Assembly: GCA_036653075.1 (NCBI GenBank)
Contig: JAVVUQ010000037.1
Span: 1-14,487 of the forward strand
DNA from: JAVVUQ01 sp036653075
Lineage (GTDB): Bacteria; Bacillota; Clostridia; Christensenellales; CAG-314
Length of the DNA stretch: 14,487 nt
Direction of reading: 5' to 3'
This document shows positions 6,455 to 13,966 of the stretch, in pieces (positions within the stretch are counted from its first letter, which is position 1; each line of letters opens with the position of its first letter). The position numbers and the translations under genes were made by a program. The notes below the pieces were generated by a model. That model ran no database searches. It worked only from the letters and a program-made list of their open reading frames with translations, and was not told the DNA's origin.

Positions 6455-7681
6455 CTATGCAACTTCTTTTCTCACTACCGTTGGTTTTGCGCCGTCAGTT
6501 ACGCATTCTTTTGTTATAATTACCTTTGTGATACTCTTATCTCCAGGAGATTCATACATAAACTCAAGCATCATATTTTCCATTATCGAACGCAACCCTC
6601 TTGCGCCCGTTTTAAGTTTTATTGCCTGAGTCGCTATCGCCCTAAGAGCGTCATCTTGAAATTCTATTTCTATGTGGTCTAATTCAAATAGCTTTTTAAA
6701 CTGTTTTGTCAATGCGTTTTTAGGTAATGTCAATATACTTACCAACGCATCTTCGTTTAATTCTGTTAGTGAAACAGAAATTGGCAATCTACCTACAAAT
6801 TCTGGGATTAAACCATATTTAATAAAATCTTGCGGTTGCGCTAAATCTAAAATATTTTCATTTTTGATTAGCGCATTTCCCTCAGAGGAAAAACCTATTG
6901 TCGATTTATTAACTCTATGCTGCACTATTTTGTCTAATCCGACAAAAGCGCCGCCACAAATAAACAAAATATCTGTTGTATCAATAGTTAAAAATTCTTG
7001 TTGCGGGTGTTTTCTACCGCCTTGAGGTGGAACGTTAGCTACTGTGCTTTCTATGATTTTTAATAAAGCTTGTTGCACGCCTTCGCCCGACACATCTCGT
7101 GTAATTGAAACATTTTCAGACTTTTTAGCAATTTTATCAATTTCATCAATGTAAACTATACCTTTTTGAGCTTTTTCAATGTCATAATCGGCATTTTGTA
7201 TAAGTTTAAGCAGTATATTTTCAACATCTTCGCCAACGTATCCCGCTTCTGTAATAGTTGTCGCATCAGCAACAGCAAATGGAACGTCCAAAATCCTTGC
7301 AAGCGTTTTAGCAAGTAAAGTCTTGCCTGAACCCGTTGGTCCAAGTAATAATATATTACTTTTATCTATTTCTACATCAGTTTTCTTATCTTTAATTCCA
7401 CTATTGCTATTTACTCTTTTATAATGATTATAAACGGCAACCGAAAGTATTTTCTTTGCTCTTTCTTGCCCGACTACATAATCATCTAATTTATTTTTTA
7501 TTTGCGCTGGTGTCAAAAGCTCTTTATTAGCAGGATTTTTTGCGCCTTTCATACTCTGTTGCAATAGAGAATCACATAACTCAATACATTCGTCACAAAT
7601 GTAAACTGAGTTTGGCCCTGATATCATCATTTTAACTTCAGCTTTAGTCTTTCCACAAAATGAACATATTTGTTGATTCAT
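6455..7681 (-). CDS. clpX: ATP-dependent unfoldase ClpX (408 aa)
   Basis: ClpX is the AAA+ hexamer that unfolds tagged substrates and feeds them to ClpP. The N-terminal zinc-binding domain shows Cys6, Cys9, Cys29 and Cys32. Walker A GPTGSGKT is at 114-121, the pore loop GYVG at 147-150, Walker B VYIDEIDK at 176-183, the RKH substrate loop at 223-225, the IGF loop that docks on ClpP at 262-264, and the sensor-2 GAR at 359-361. All expected motifs are intact and the length is normal. A GGAG sits 8 nt before the ATG. It begins 24 nt after the clpP stop and ends 70 nt before lon, so the three genes look like one operon. Confidence 0.98.
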   Translation of the reverse strand: MNQQICSFCGKTKAEVKMMISGPNSVYICDECIELCDSLLQQSMKGAKNPANKELLTPAQIKNKLDDYVVGQERAKKILSVAVYNHYKRVNSNSGIKDKKTDVEIDKSNILLLGPTGSGKTLLAKTLARILDVPFAVADATTITEAGYVGEDVENILLKLIQNADYDIEKAQKGIVYIDEIDKIAKKSENVSITRDVSGEGVQQALLKIIESTVANVPPQGGRKHPQQEFLTIDTTDILFICGGAFVGLDKIVQHRVNKSTIGFSSEGNALIKNENILDLAQPQDFIKYGLIPEFVGRLPISVSLTELNEDALVSILTLPKNALTKQFKKLFELDHIEIEFQDDALRAIATQAIKLKTGARGLRSIMENMMLEFMYESPGDKSITKVIITKECVTDGAKPTVVRKEVA

Positions 7682-7705
7682 TAATTAAACTCCATAATTA
7701 TTTTA

Positions 7706-8284
7706 TTATTCTGCTTTTTTTACTTTCCTTGTATACAAAACCTTATCAATTAAACCATATTCAGCAGCTTCTGCAGCTGACATATAAAAATCTCTATCCG
7801 TATCAGCCGCTATTTTTTCGAGAGGCTGGTTACAATTTTCCGCAAGTATCTTGTTTAATTTGTCTTTAACTTTAAGTATTTGCTGCGCAACGATTGCCAC
7901 ATCACTCGCTTGCCCGCTTACGCCGCCTAAAGGTTGATGTATCATAATATTACTATTAGGCAATGCGCATCTTTTCCCTTTTGCGCCACTTGATAATAAA
8001 AAAGCGCCCATACTGCAAGCCATTCCTATACATATTGTAGTTACATCGCATTTTATATAGTTTATTGTATCATATATAGCCATTCCATCAGATATCGTGC
8101 CTCCAGGACTATTTATATATAACGATATGTCACTGTCTGGATCTTTGCTTTCAAGATATAACAATTTTGTTATTATCTCGTTGGCTGTATATTCGTTTAC
8201 TTCTCCATTTAAAAATATAATCCTATCTTCAAGCATAGTTGTTTGTATATCAGATTTTTCATATACCATTGTTTTATTCTCCAT
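7706..8284 (-). CDS. clpP: ATP-dependent Clp protease proteolytic subunit ClpP (192 aa)
   Basis: ClpP forms the tetradecameric serine-protease barrel used by ClpX. The catalytic triad is Ser91 (in GMACSMGAFLL), His116 (IMIHQPLGG) and Asp165 (DTDRDFYMSA). The spacing Ser-His 25 and His-Asp 49 matches E. coli ClpP. The YINSPGG oligomer and substrate strand is at 57-63. The N-terminus is shorter than usual: the segment that normally reads like SRGERSFDIYSRLLK before RVIFL is cut to KSDIQTTMLED, about six residues less in the axial-loop region. The ribosome binding site is weak (AGG, 10 nt before the ATG). The clpX start follows 24 nt after the stop. Upstream lies a 685-nt non-coding stretch, which suggests its own promoter. 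Confidence 0.97.
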   Translation of the reverse strand: MENKTMVYEKSDIQTTMLEDRIIFLNGEVNEYTANEIITKLLYLESKDPDSDISLYINSPGGTISDGMAIYDTINYIKCDVTTICIGMACSMGAFLLSSGAKGKRCALPNSNIMIHQPLGGVSGQASDVAIVAQQILKVKDKLNKILAENCNQPLEKIAADTDRDFYMSAAEAAEYGLIDKVLYTRKVKKAE

Positions 8285-8350
8285 ATTCTTTTAACCTATA
8301 TTATTGTTATTTTTATATATTTTCTTTTTATAATCTATTTATCATAATTT

Positions 8351-8379
8351 ATTAGTGTTTATGATAAATTTATCGTCAA
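8351..8379 (-). promoter_or_regulatory. possible clpP promoter with palindrome in the spacer
   Basis: On the minus strand, TTGACG (8374-8379), 17 nt, then ACTAAT (8351-8356). The -35 is a five-of-six match; the -10 is weaker. A perfect 12-nt palindrome GATAAATTTATC (8363-8374) fills most of the spacer, and ATCATAA/TTATGAT (8341-8347/8359-8365) is a further inverted pair. No CtsR-type or CIRCE-type heat-shock operator was seen. Confidence 0.35.
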
Positions 8380-8775
8380 TTTTAGTAATTTGTTTACATA
8401 AACTATAATCATAATGCATTTTCAATACATATTTGTAATCATTAAATACCTATAATATGAATAATACTTTCAGTTTATGTATCAATTTCCTTTTACTTTA
8501 ATCACTTTACCCTTGTTGTTTAGTCATTGTTGTTCGGTTTTTATGCCGATTTTATAGTAAATTCCAATATTTATCATACAATAATTGAATAATCGTTGTA
8601 AACACTGAAAATTTGTTCGTACTTTTATTAAATCATATTTATTTTAATCTTATGTTAATTTTTGCCATAATTTACAATTTTGTTATAGAGTTGTCGTAAA
8701 CGTTGTATAATGTGTAATTATAAATAATAAATTTTTGTTCATTATTTATTAAAAATGTTATGTCGATGTGTTTTT

Positions 8776-8915
8776 AATGCGTAACGCAAGATATATTAAT
8801 CATAATCGGACAAAGAGGTACCTAATTTTTGTAAATTAATGATTAATCCGTGTGTAAGCTATCGATGTTAAATGTAATAATAACATCAACACAACACTAT
8901 CTTTCGTTACGCATT
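8776..8915 (-). ncRNA. candidate structured RNA, three-way junction, between tig and clpP
   Basis: Three helices nest compactly. P1: 8776-8793 pairs with 8898-8915, 17 of 18 positions, the only mismatch at 8787/8904. P2: ATTAATCAT (8795-8803) with ATGATTAAT (8839-8847), topped by ACAAA/TTTGT (8810-8814/8828-8832). P3: GATGTTA (8864-8870) with TAACATC (8881-8887). On the minus strand P3 extends to 8860-8870/8881-8891 through two G-U pairs (8861/8890 and 8863/8888), which would be A-C mismatches on the plus strand. P1 to P2 is separated by 1 nt, P2 to P3 by 12 nt (2 nt if GTGT 8850-8853 pairs with ACAC 8889-8892 in the alternative fold), and P3 back to P1 by about 6 nt. I know no family that matches. 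It could instead be a palindromic repeat element. Confidence 0.45.
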
Positions 8916-8969
8916 CAGCGGTTAAGCAATGCTTAAACTATATATAATTTTTAAAACAATTTAAATATA

Positions 8970-10268
8970 CTATTTTGTCGCTTCAACGTAAGAGTTGTTT
9001 GCTTTGATAAAATCAAAGAAATTCTTTATGGTTGCTTGACGATTTAAATATGATTCTTCGCCTTCTCTCAATTCCGCTTTAAAGGTCTCTACATCTTTGC
9101 CTAAATCTGCCGCTTGTTTAGCAATCATATCATTAGTTTGCGTTTCAGTAGCCGTTAAATTTTCTTTTGTGATAATAGCGTCTATTACTAATTGAGTTTT
9201 TACAGCTTTTGTTGCTCTTTCTCTATTTTCTTCACGCATTACTTCACGAGTCTGATGAGTATATTTAACATAATCTTCAAACTTTATACCTTGCGCTTTG
9301 AGCATTCTCTCGAAATCGCTTTGATAATAATCAATTTCTCTTTCAATTAAAACTTTCGATTCAGCTACGGTAGCGTTTTCGGTAATAGTTTCAACCAATT
9401 TATTTTCATCTAAAGTTTCACTGCGTTTAGTCTTTGCTTCTTGAAGTTTATTAAATACGTCTGATTTATAAGCGTCAACGTTATCAAATTCGCTAATATC
9501 TTTAACGAAATCGTCTGTTAATTGCGCAAGTTCCTTCTTCTCTATTTTATGCAATTTAATGTGAAATACGCTATCTTTTCCTTTTAATTCTTCTGCATTA
9601 TAATCTTCGGGAAATTTAACGTTTATATCCCTTTCTTGCCCTACTTCCATTCCGATAACCTGAGCTTCAAAACCTGGAATAAAACTGTTTGAACCGATAA
9701 CTAATTTCTGTTCGTTAGCTGTGCCGCCATCAAAAACAACGCCGTCAACACTTCCGCTATAATCGATTGTAACTTCGTCGCCATCAGCAACAGGTCTATT
9801 CTCAACGGAAATTTTGCGAGAATATTTTTCTAATGTTTTATTAATTTCAGCGTCAAATTCCACTTCTGTTAATTTATCATCAGCTTTTTCAATAGTTAAA
9901 TTAGTATATGCGCCAAGCGTAATTGATGGTTTAATAGGCGACTGAGCTTTAACAAAAATCGAGCCGTCGTCATTCACTTTAAAATCAAGCAAATCAGGGT
10001 GTGAAATAATCTCTAAATCCTTGTCGCTATCAATTGCTTCACCATAATATTCGGGAAAACATACTTCTAATGCATCATCGAATAAGAATTGTTTTCCGTA
10101 AATGTTCTCTAATATTTTCCTTGGAACGTGTCCTTTTCTAAATCCGGGCTGAGCGTATTTGTTTTTTGTTCTGTTAAAAGCAGTATCACAATGCTGCGCC
10201 CATTCTTCCGCTGTTATTGTCAAAGTAACTTCTACGGTTACATCTTTTTTGTCTAACGTATATTTCAT
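8970..10268 (-). CDS. tig: trigger factor, ribosome-associated chaperone and prolyl isomerase (432 aa)
   Basis: Trigger factor binds ribosomal protein L23 at the exit tunnel and shields nascent chains. The N-terminal ribosome-binding domain has the signature GFRKGHVP at residues 42-49. The FKBP-type peptidyl-prolyl isomerase domain runs roughly 155-245 (DGDEVTIDYSGSVDG, then FIPGFEAQVIGMEVG). The C-terminal helical chaperone domain follows to the end. Length is normal for the family. AGGAGG lies 5 nt before the ATG and the promoter at 10314-10342 is strong, which fits high expression. The stop is TAG, unlike the TAA of most neighbours. In related genomes tig is followed closely by the Clp genes; here 685 nt intervene. 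Confidence 0.97.
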   Translation of the reverse strand: MKYTLDKKDVTVEVTLTITAEEWAQHCDTAFNRTKNKYAQPGFRKGHVPRKILENIYGKQFLFDDALEVCFPEYYGEAIDSDKDLEIISHPDLLDFKVNDDGSIFVKAQSPIKPSITLGAYTNLTIEKADDKLTEVEFDAEINKTLEKYSRKISVENRPVADGDEVTIDYSGSVDGVVFDGGTANEQKLVIGSNSFIPGFEAQVIGMEVGQERDINVKFPEDYNAEELKGKDSVFHIKLHKIEKKELAQLTDDFVKDISEFDNVDAYKSDVFNKLQEAKTKRSETLDENKLVETITENATVAESKVLIEREIDYYQSDFERMLKAQGIKFEDYVKYTHQTREVMREENRERATKAVKTQLVIDAIITKENLTATETQTNDMIAKQAADLGKDVETFKAELREGEESYLNRQATIKNFFDFIKANNSYVEATK

Positions 10269-10313
10269 AACGTCCTCCTAATATTTATGTTATATGGCAA
10301 TCCACGAATAGTT

Positions 10314-10342
10314 ATTATACCATACTTTTTTTTATTTTGCAA
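10314..10342 (-). promoter_or_regulatory. promoter of tig
   Basis: On the minus strand, TTGCAA (10337-10342), a 17-nt spacer, and a perfect TATAAT (10314-10319) preceded by TGG, i.e. an extended -10. It gives a leader of about 40 nt before the tig ATG. Confidence 0.75.
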
Positions 10343-10351
10343 ACAATTTTG

Positions 10352-10380
10352 TTGTATTGCGCTGAAATATAGTGTATAAT
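10352..10380 (+). promoter_or_regulatory. possible promoter of rqcH
   Basis: TTGTAT (10352-10357), 17 nt, TATAAT (10375-10380). The -10 is perfect and the -35 is weak. It would give a leader of about 160 nt. That leader includes a hairpin AATTAAAAT/ATTTTAATT (10401-10409/10417-10425) and a 12-nt palindrome ATAGTATACTAT (10437-10448), so a second promoter or operator nearer the gene is possible. Confidence 0.45.
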
Positions 10381-10548
10381 GTTAATATAGTTTGTCGAAA
10401 AATTAAAATGTTCTTTATTTTAATTGCAGTAACTACATAGTATACTATATTCTATTTTATACCAATTCGTCCACGTTGAAACTATATGAATAAATTAGGC
10501 TGCACTTAACAGTAATATCGATACTAAATAAAATAAAATGGAGCAATT

Positions 10549-12285
10549 ATGTCAATTGACGCTTTATCATATTCAATAATAATATCCGAATTAAACAATT
10601 CGCTTTCAGGCGGTAAAATAACTAAAATTATTCAGCCTGAAAAAGACGAAATTCTTTTAAATATTTATAATAATCGTGAAAATTTAAGGCTTGTGTTAAG
10701 CGTAAACTCCTCTGTTTGTCGTATGCACTTAACAAATCTTCCATTAACTGCGCCAATTACTGCTCCAACTTTTTGTATGTTGCTACGTAAGCATTTGACT
10801 AACGCTGTTATTGAGTCGGTAACATCACAGCCATTTGAGCGTGTCGCAGATTTCACTTTAGCTGGAACAAACGATTTGGGGTATCCATACATTAGACATT
10901 TAATTATTGAGCTTACGGGAAAAACGGGAAATATTATTCTAACTGATGATAATTATATGATTTTAGATACTTTAAAAAGAGTTGCTTTGGATATGGAACG
11001 AGAACGGCAATTTTTTGCAGGTTCAAAGTACAGTTTTTTTGCGCCGCAAGACAAAATTAAACCTAACGATATTATATCACTTAAAGCGTTAATAGAGAGG
11101 TCGGAAAATCCAATAAATGCGCTTACTATGTCAACTCTTGGCGCAAGTAAAGATACAATAAACGAAATTTTGTATAAATTAGACGATACAAAGCCAAAAA
11201 CGGAAGGGTTGGTTATTGAAATATTAGAAAGATATAGCGAATATATGAAAAACATAAATTCGCCGACGCCAAATGTAATATCTGATAAAAATGGAGTTTT
11301 AATTGACGTTTTACCCTTTGTATATCAGTCAATAAAAGGCGAGCATAAGTTTTTTCCTACTTTAAACGAAGCGTTTGACTATTTTTATAGCGAGAAAGAT
11401 ACTCAACAACGTTTTAGAGAAAAATCAAAACACATAGCTACAGTAATTAAAAACGCAAAGGCAAGAACAGAAAAGAAAATTGCCCTCCAACGTGAAGCGA
11501 TGATAAACTCAGAAAAAAATGTGGAATTAACTAAATTCGGAAATTTGATTCTAAGTAATATTTATCGACTTCATAAAGGCGATATAAAAGCAACAGTAGA
11601 AGATTTTTATACGGATAACAGCGAAATTACTATTGCTTTAGACGAAAATAAAACTCCGCAACAAAATGCCGACACCTTCTTTAAAGCCGCAACAAAACTT
11701 AAAAAAACAGCTGAATATACCGCAGTAATGTTATCTGAAAATGAGGAAATGCTAACCTATCTCATCTCTCTTTCAGAATCGCTTAAATATTCTACCTCTT
11801 ACGGCGACCTCGAGGAAATATATCGAGAATTAATAGTCAATGGGTTGCTTCGAGGAAATGACAAAAAAGAAACAACTCAAAAAAGCTCCTCTAAAAAAGC
11901 TTTAAAAATACCCGAAACATCTCCTTTATGTTACAATATTGATGGTTTTAAAGTATACGTTGGTAAAAATAACTTTCAAAATGAATATGTCACTCATAAA
12001 CTTGCTAATCAGTCAGATATATGGCTCCATACAAAAGACATACATTCATCTCACGTGATTATTTGCAATCAAAATATGCAAACTCCCGACACAGTCTTAC
12101 TTAAAGCGGCAGAAATAACCGCCTTTTACTCGCAAGCTCGCGCATCAGGCAAAACAGCGGTAGACTATACTCAAAAAAAATATGTTAAAAAACCACCAAA
12201 AGCTAACCTCGGTTTTGTAAATTATACAGACTTTTCTACAATAATTGTCTTTCCAAACGAACATAAAGAATTATTGGAATTATAA
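10549..12285 (+). CDS. rqcH: RqcH, NFACT-family ribosome quality control protein (578 aa)
   Basis: RqcH (formerly annotated as fibronectin-binding protein, FbpA/YloA) binds 50S subunits carrying stalled peptidyl-tRNA and adds alanine tails that mark the chain for ClpXP. The NFACT-N domain begins at the start (MSIDALSYSIIISELN, GGKITKIIQP). Helix-hairpin-helix and coiled-coil parts fill roughly 180-440. The C-terminal NFACT-R domain is at about 460-570 (VGKNNFQNEYVTHKLA, DIWLHTKDI at 490-498, VDYTQKKYVKKP). The family DR pair important for tRNA binding appears here as Glu97-Arg98 (PFERVADF). The loop after WLHTKDI reads HSSH where PGSH is usual. GGAG lies 5 nt before the ATG. It diverges from tig and sits beside the clp and lon genes, in keeping with a role in nascent-chain degradation. 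Confidence 0.95.
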   Translation: MSIDALSYSIIISELNNSLSGGKITKIIQPEKDEILLNIYNNRENLRLVLSVNSSVCRMHLTNLPLTAPITAPTFCMLLRKHLTNAVIESVTSQPFERVADFTLAGTNDLGYPYIRHLIIELTGKTGNIILTDDNYMILDTLKRVALDMERERQFFAGSKYSFFAPQDKIKPNDIISLKALIERSENPINALTMSTLGASKDTINEILYKLDDTKPKTEGLVIEILERYSEYMKNINSPTPNVISDKNGVLIDVLPFVYQSIKGEHKFFPTLNEAFDYFYSEKDTQQRFREKSKHIATVIKNAKARTEKKIALQREAMINSEKNVELTKFGNLILSNIYRLHKGDIKATVEDFYTDNSEITIALDENKTPQQNADTFFKAATKLKKTAEYTAVMLSENEEMLTYLISLSESLKYSTSYGDLEEIYRELIVNGLLRGNDKKETTQKSSSKKALKIPETSPLCYNIDGFKVYVGKNNFQNEYVTHKLANQSDIWLHTKDIHSSHVIICNQNMQTPDTVLLKAAEITAFYSQARASGKTAVDYTQKKYVKKPPKANLGFVNYTDFSTIIVFPNEHKELLEL

Positions 12286-12332
12286 TAGAACTTAATTCAA
12301 ATTATATATTATACTTTTCATATATTTTTTGC

Positions 12333-12432
12333 TTTATAATTTTATAATTTTATAACTTTATAATTTTATAACTTTATAATTTTTATAACTTTATAATTTT
12401 ATAACTTTTATAATTTTTATGATTTTTATATG
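12333..12432. repeat. AT microsatellite of 8-9 nt units
   Basis: About a dozen tandem units of TTATAATT or TTATAACT, some lengthened by one T, with the AATT and AACT forms alternating over part of the array. It lies entirely between genes, 48 nt after the rqcH stop. Unit length fits slippage rather than a CRISPR or operator array. Confidence 0.75.
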
Positions 12433-12497
12433 TTTTTAGTTTTTATATGTTTATATAATTATATAATTTGGTATAATTCAATATCAAATTCCACCAC

Positions 12498-12525
12498 AAA
12501 AAAGTCGGATTAATCAATCCGACTT
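12498..12525. terminator. intrinsic terminator between convergent genes
   Basis: AAGTCGGATT (12502-12511) and AATCCGACTT (12516-12525) form a perfect 10-bp stem with a 4-nt loop. On the minus strand it runs straight into six T (complement of 12498-12503), serving the membrane-protein gene 113 nt upstream. On the plus strand a looser T-rich tail follows, so it may also stop rqcH transcripts. Confidence 0.8.
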
Positions 12526-12637
12526 AATTTATTATTATTTAATTATTGCATTTGCAATAGATACATTTTTTACGTATCATAAATTTATTTCATTTTAAAA
12601 TATAAGCAATTTAATAATACTATATGTATCTTTGTTG

Positions 12638-12967
12638 TTATCTAATGTATTTTATTGTATCAATTACGCTTTTAAATATTCCGTTAGGAAATACTTTTCC
12701 AGTCAAAATCAAAACGCCAAAGCAGATAATAGCGACTGCGACAACTGACGTAATTATTGCAAACCACATCATTTGTCTACTAATTTCTTTATCATCATTT
12801 TTGACATACATTATAACTTGAACAGCAGCGTATGCTGCGGCTACTACCATAAGAACAATAAGTCCTGCGTTTGTCAAACCCGGTTCACTTGCTAACAGAC
12901 CAATTACGGCTAAAACTAAAGCTACAAGTATAAGACCCAATATGACTTTTTCAACAATTTTTTGCAT
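12638..12967 (-). CDS. small membrane protein of unknown function (109 aa)
   Basis: I do not recognise a family. Three hydrophobic segments are clear: about residues 9-27 (ILGLILVALVLAVIGLLAS), 34-55 (AGLIVLMVVAAAYAAVQVIM), and 67-90 (MMWFAIITSVVAVAIICFG). A short charged loop KNDDKEISRQ lies between the second and third. There is no enzymatic motif and no obvious signal peptide cleavage site. The ATG at 12967 is preceded by AGAGGTG with a suitable spacer; a GTG two codons upstream overlaps that site and is less likely. A near-consensus promoter lies at 13021-13049, and the transcript leader holds a small hairpin TTGCC/GGCAA (12988-13002). It is read alone and ends at a strong terminator, so it looks like an independent, well-expressed gene. 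Confidence 0.75.
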   Translation of the reverse strand: MQKIVEKVILGLILVALVLAVIGLLASEPGLTNAGLIVLMVVAAAYAAVQVIMYVKNDDKEISRQMMWFAIITSVVAVAIICFGVLILTGKVFPNGIFKSVIDTIKYIR

Positions 12968-13020
12968 ATCCACACCTCTGTATCGTTTTGCCTTTATGGC
13001 AATTGTATACCATTAATAAT

Positions 13021-13049
13021 ATTATAACAAATTCTTAAGATATAGTCAA
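13021..13049 (-). promoter_or_regulatory. strong promoter of the small membrane protein gene
   Basis: On the minus strand, TTGACT (13044-13049), a 17-nt spacer, and TATAAT (13021-13026), close to the sigma-A consensus. The -35 overlaps the stop codon of the upstream rluD-type gene (13046-13048), so the promoter starts inside the end of that gene. Confidence 0.75.
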
Positions 13050-13966
13050 TTAATTTTATCTGTTTTGTCTAAAATGTCCAACACCTTTTTAAAATAATCG
13101 GGCAATTCGCTCTCAAAATACATTATTTCACCATTTGGATGCCTAAAAGTAATTTCTTTTGAATGTAATAGCTGCCCCTCTAATTTAAATCTCTGATTCT
13201 TAAAACCATAAACTTTATCGCCCACCACGCAATGACCGATAAACTTGCTATGCACACGAATTTGATGAGTGCGTCCTGTTTTAAGTTCAAACCTTACCAA
13301 AGTGTTGTTTCTATATCTTTTAACAATAGTCCAAGCAGTTTGGGCGCTTCTTCCATTGCTTACAACTGCCATCTGTTTTCTGTCTTTTGGATTTCTTCCA
13401 ATAGGCTCGTCTATAAAGCCTTCGTCCTCTTTAATTATGCCTTCAAGCAAAGCGTAATATACCCGCTTACACTCTTTTGTGGCAATCTCTTGCGCAAGTA
13501 AATTGTGCGCTCTATCTGTTTTTGCCACAAGCATTAATCCACTTGTATCTTTATCTAACCTATGCACTATTCCCGGTCGTATAGCTCCATTTATTCCAGA
13601 TAAATCTTTAAATCTAAATAACAAAGCATTTACTAATGTATCTGTGTATACTCCGTTCGCAGGATGCACCGTCAATCCTTGTTGCTTGTTTATAACTGCA
13701 AGTTCACTATCTTCATACACAATATCAATAGGTATATCTTGCGGCTTTATATCAATTTCAACAGGTAATGGAAATTCAATATCAATTATGTCATTTTCCT
13801 TTACGATTTTTTTAGATTTACATACAATTCCATTTATTAATACATATCCGCCGTCAATTAGCTTTTGTGCGTGCGCCCTCGTGATGAATTCAGCAGAATG
13901 AGCAACAAATACATCAATCCGCTCTCCCTCATTCGCTTTTTCAACATTAAATACTTCTCCTACCAT
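13046..13966 (-). CDS. rluD: RluD-family 23S rRNA pseudouridine synthase (306 aa)
   Basis: Enzymes of this family convert specific uridines of large-subunit rRNA to pseudouridine. An S4 RNA-binding domain is at about residues 15-70 (RIDVFVAHSAEFITRAHAQKLI). The catalytic domain carries HRLDKDTSG with the nucleophile Asp138, and the conserved GRTHQIRVH at 231-239. Length is usual for the RluA/RluD group. The exact target uridines cannot be told from sequence, so the symbol denotes the family; in Bacillus the equivalent is ylyB. The start ATG at 13966 follows AAGGAT with about an 11-nt spacer and lies 20 nt inside the end of the upstream acidic gene, which suggests translational coupling. Stop is TAA. 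Confidence 0.92.
   Translation of the reverse strand: MVGEVFNVEKANEGERIDVFVAHSAEFITRAHAQKLIDGGYVLINGIVCKSKKIVKENDIIDIEFPLPVEIDIKPQDIPIDIVYEDSELAVINKQQGLTVHPANGVYTDTLVNALLFRFKDLSGINGAIRPGIVHRLDKDTSGLMLVAKTDRAHNLLAQEIATKECKRVYYALLEGIIKEDEGFIDEPIGRNPKDRKQMAVVSNGRSAQTAWTIVKRYRNNTLVRFELKTGRTHQIRVHSKFIGHCVVGDKVYGFKNQRFKLEGQLLHSKEITFRHPNGEIMYFESELPDYFKKVLDILDKTDKIN

Larger units (their letters stand above)
8285..8969. other. long non-coding stretch between tig and clpP
   Basis: These 685 nt lie between two minus-strand genes that are usually close together. No open frame of convincing size or ribosome binding site is present. The right part contains a strong inverted, branched structure (8776-8915) and a small hairpin TTAAGC-AAT-GCTTAA (8922-8936). 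The left part contains a possible clpP promoter (8351-8379) with a palindrome inside it. The middle is AT-rich with small AT hairpins and nothing else I can support. Confidence 0.6.
12286..12637. other. non-coding region between convergent rqcH and membrane-protein gene
   Basis: The stretch contains an A+T microsatellite at about 12333-12432 and a bidirectional-looking terminator hairpin at 12502-12525. I see no gene. The remainder is plain AT-rich sequence. Confidence 0.6.

Noticed and set aside
8529..8554. TCGG/CCGA hairpin with T-rich tail as a plus-strand terminator
   Set aside because: Only four base pairs, and no plus-strand gene lies upstream of it.
8922..8936. TTAAGC-AAT-GCTTAA as terminator of tig
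   Set aside because: On the minus strand no T run follows the stem. It is more likely part of the neighbouring structure or a chance hairpin.
8285..8969. Degraded gene or pseudogene in the tig-clpP gap
   Set aside because: No frame gives a stretch resembling a known protein, and base composition is that of intergenic DNA.
8776..8970. tmRNA, 6S RNA or RNase P RNA in the tig-clpP gap
   Set aside because: No tRNA-like ends or tag frame for tmRNA, no single long bubble-containing hairpin for 6S, and no RNase P core motifs. The fold is branched and unlike all three.
12333..12432. CRISPR-like array
   Set aside because: Units are 8-9 nt with no unique spacers and no cas genes nearby, so it is a microsatellite.
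13479..13901. Plus-strand frame of 140 codons inside rluD
   Set aside because: It is opposite the conserved RluD catalytic and S4 regions and looks like a by-product of their codon use.
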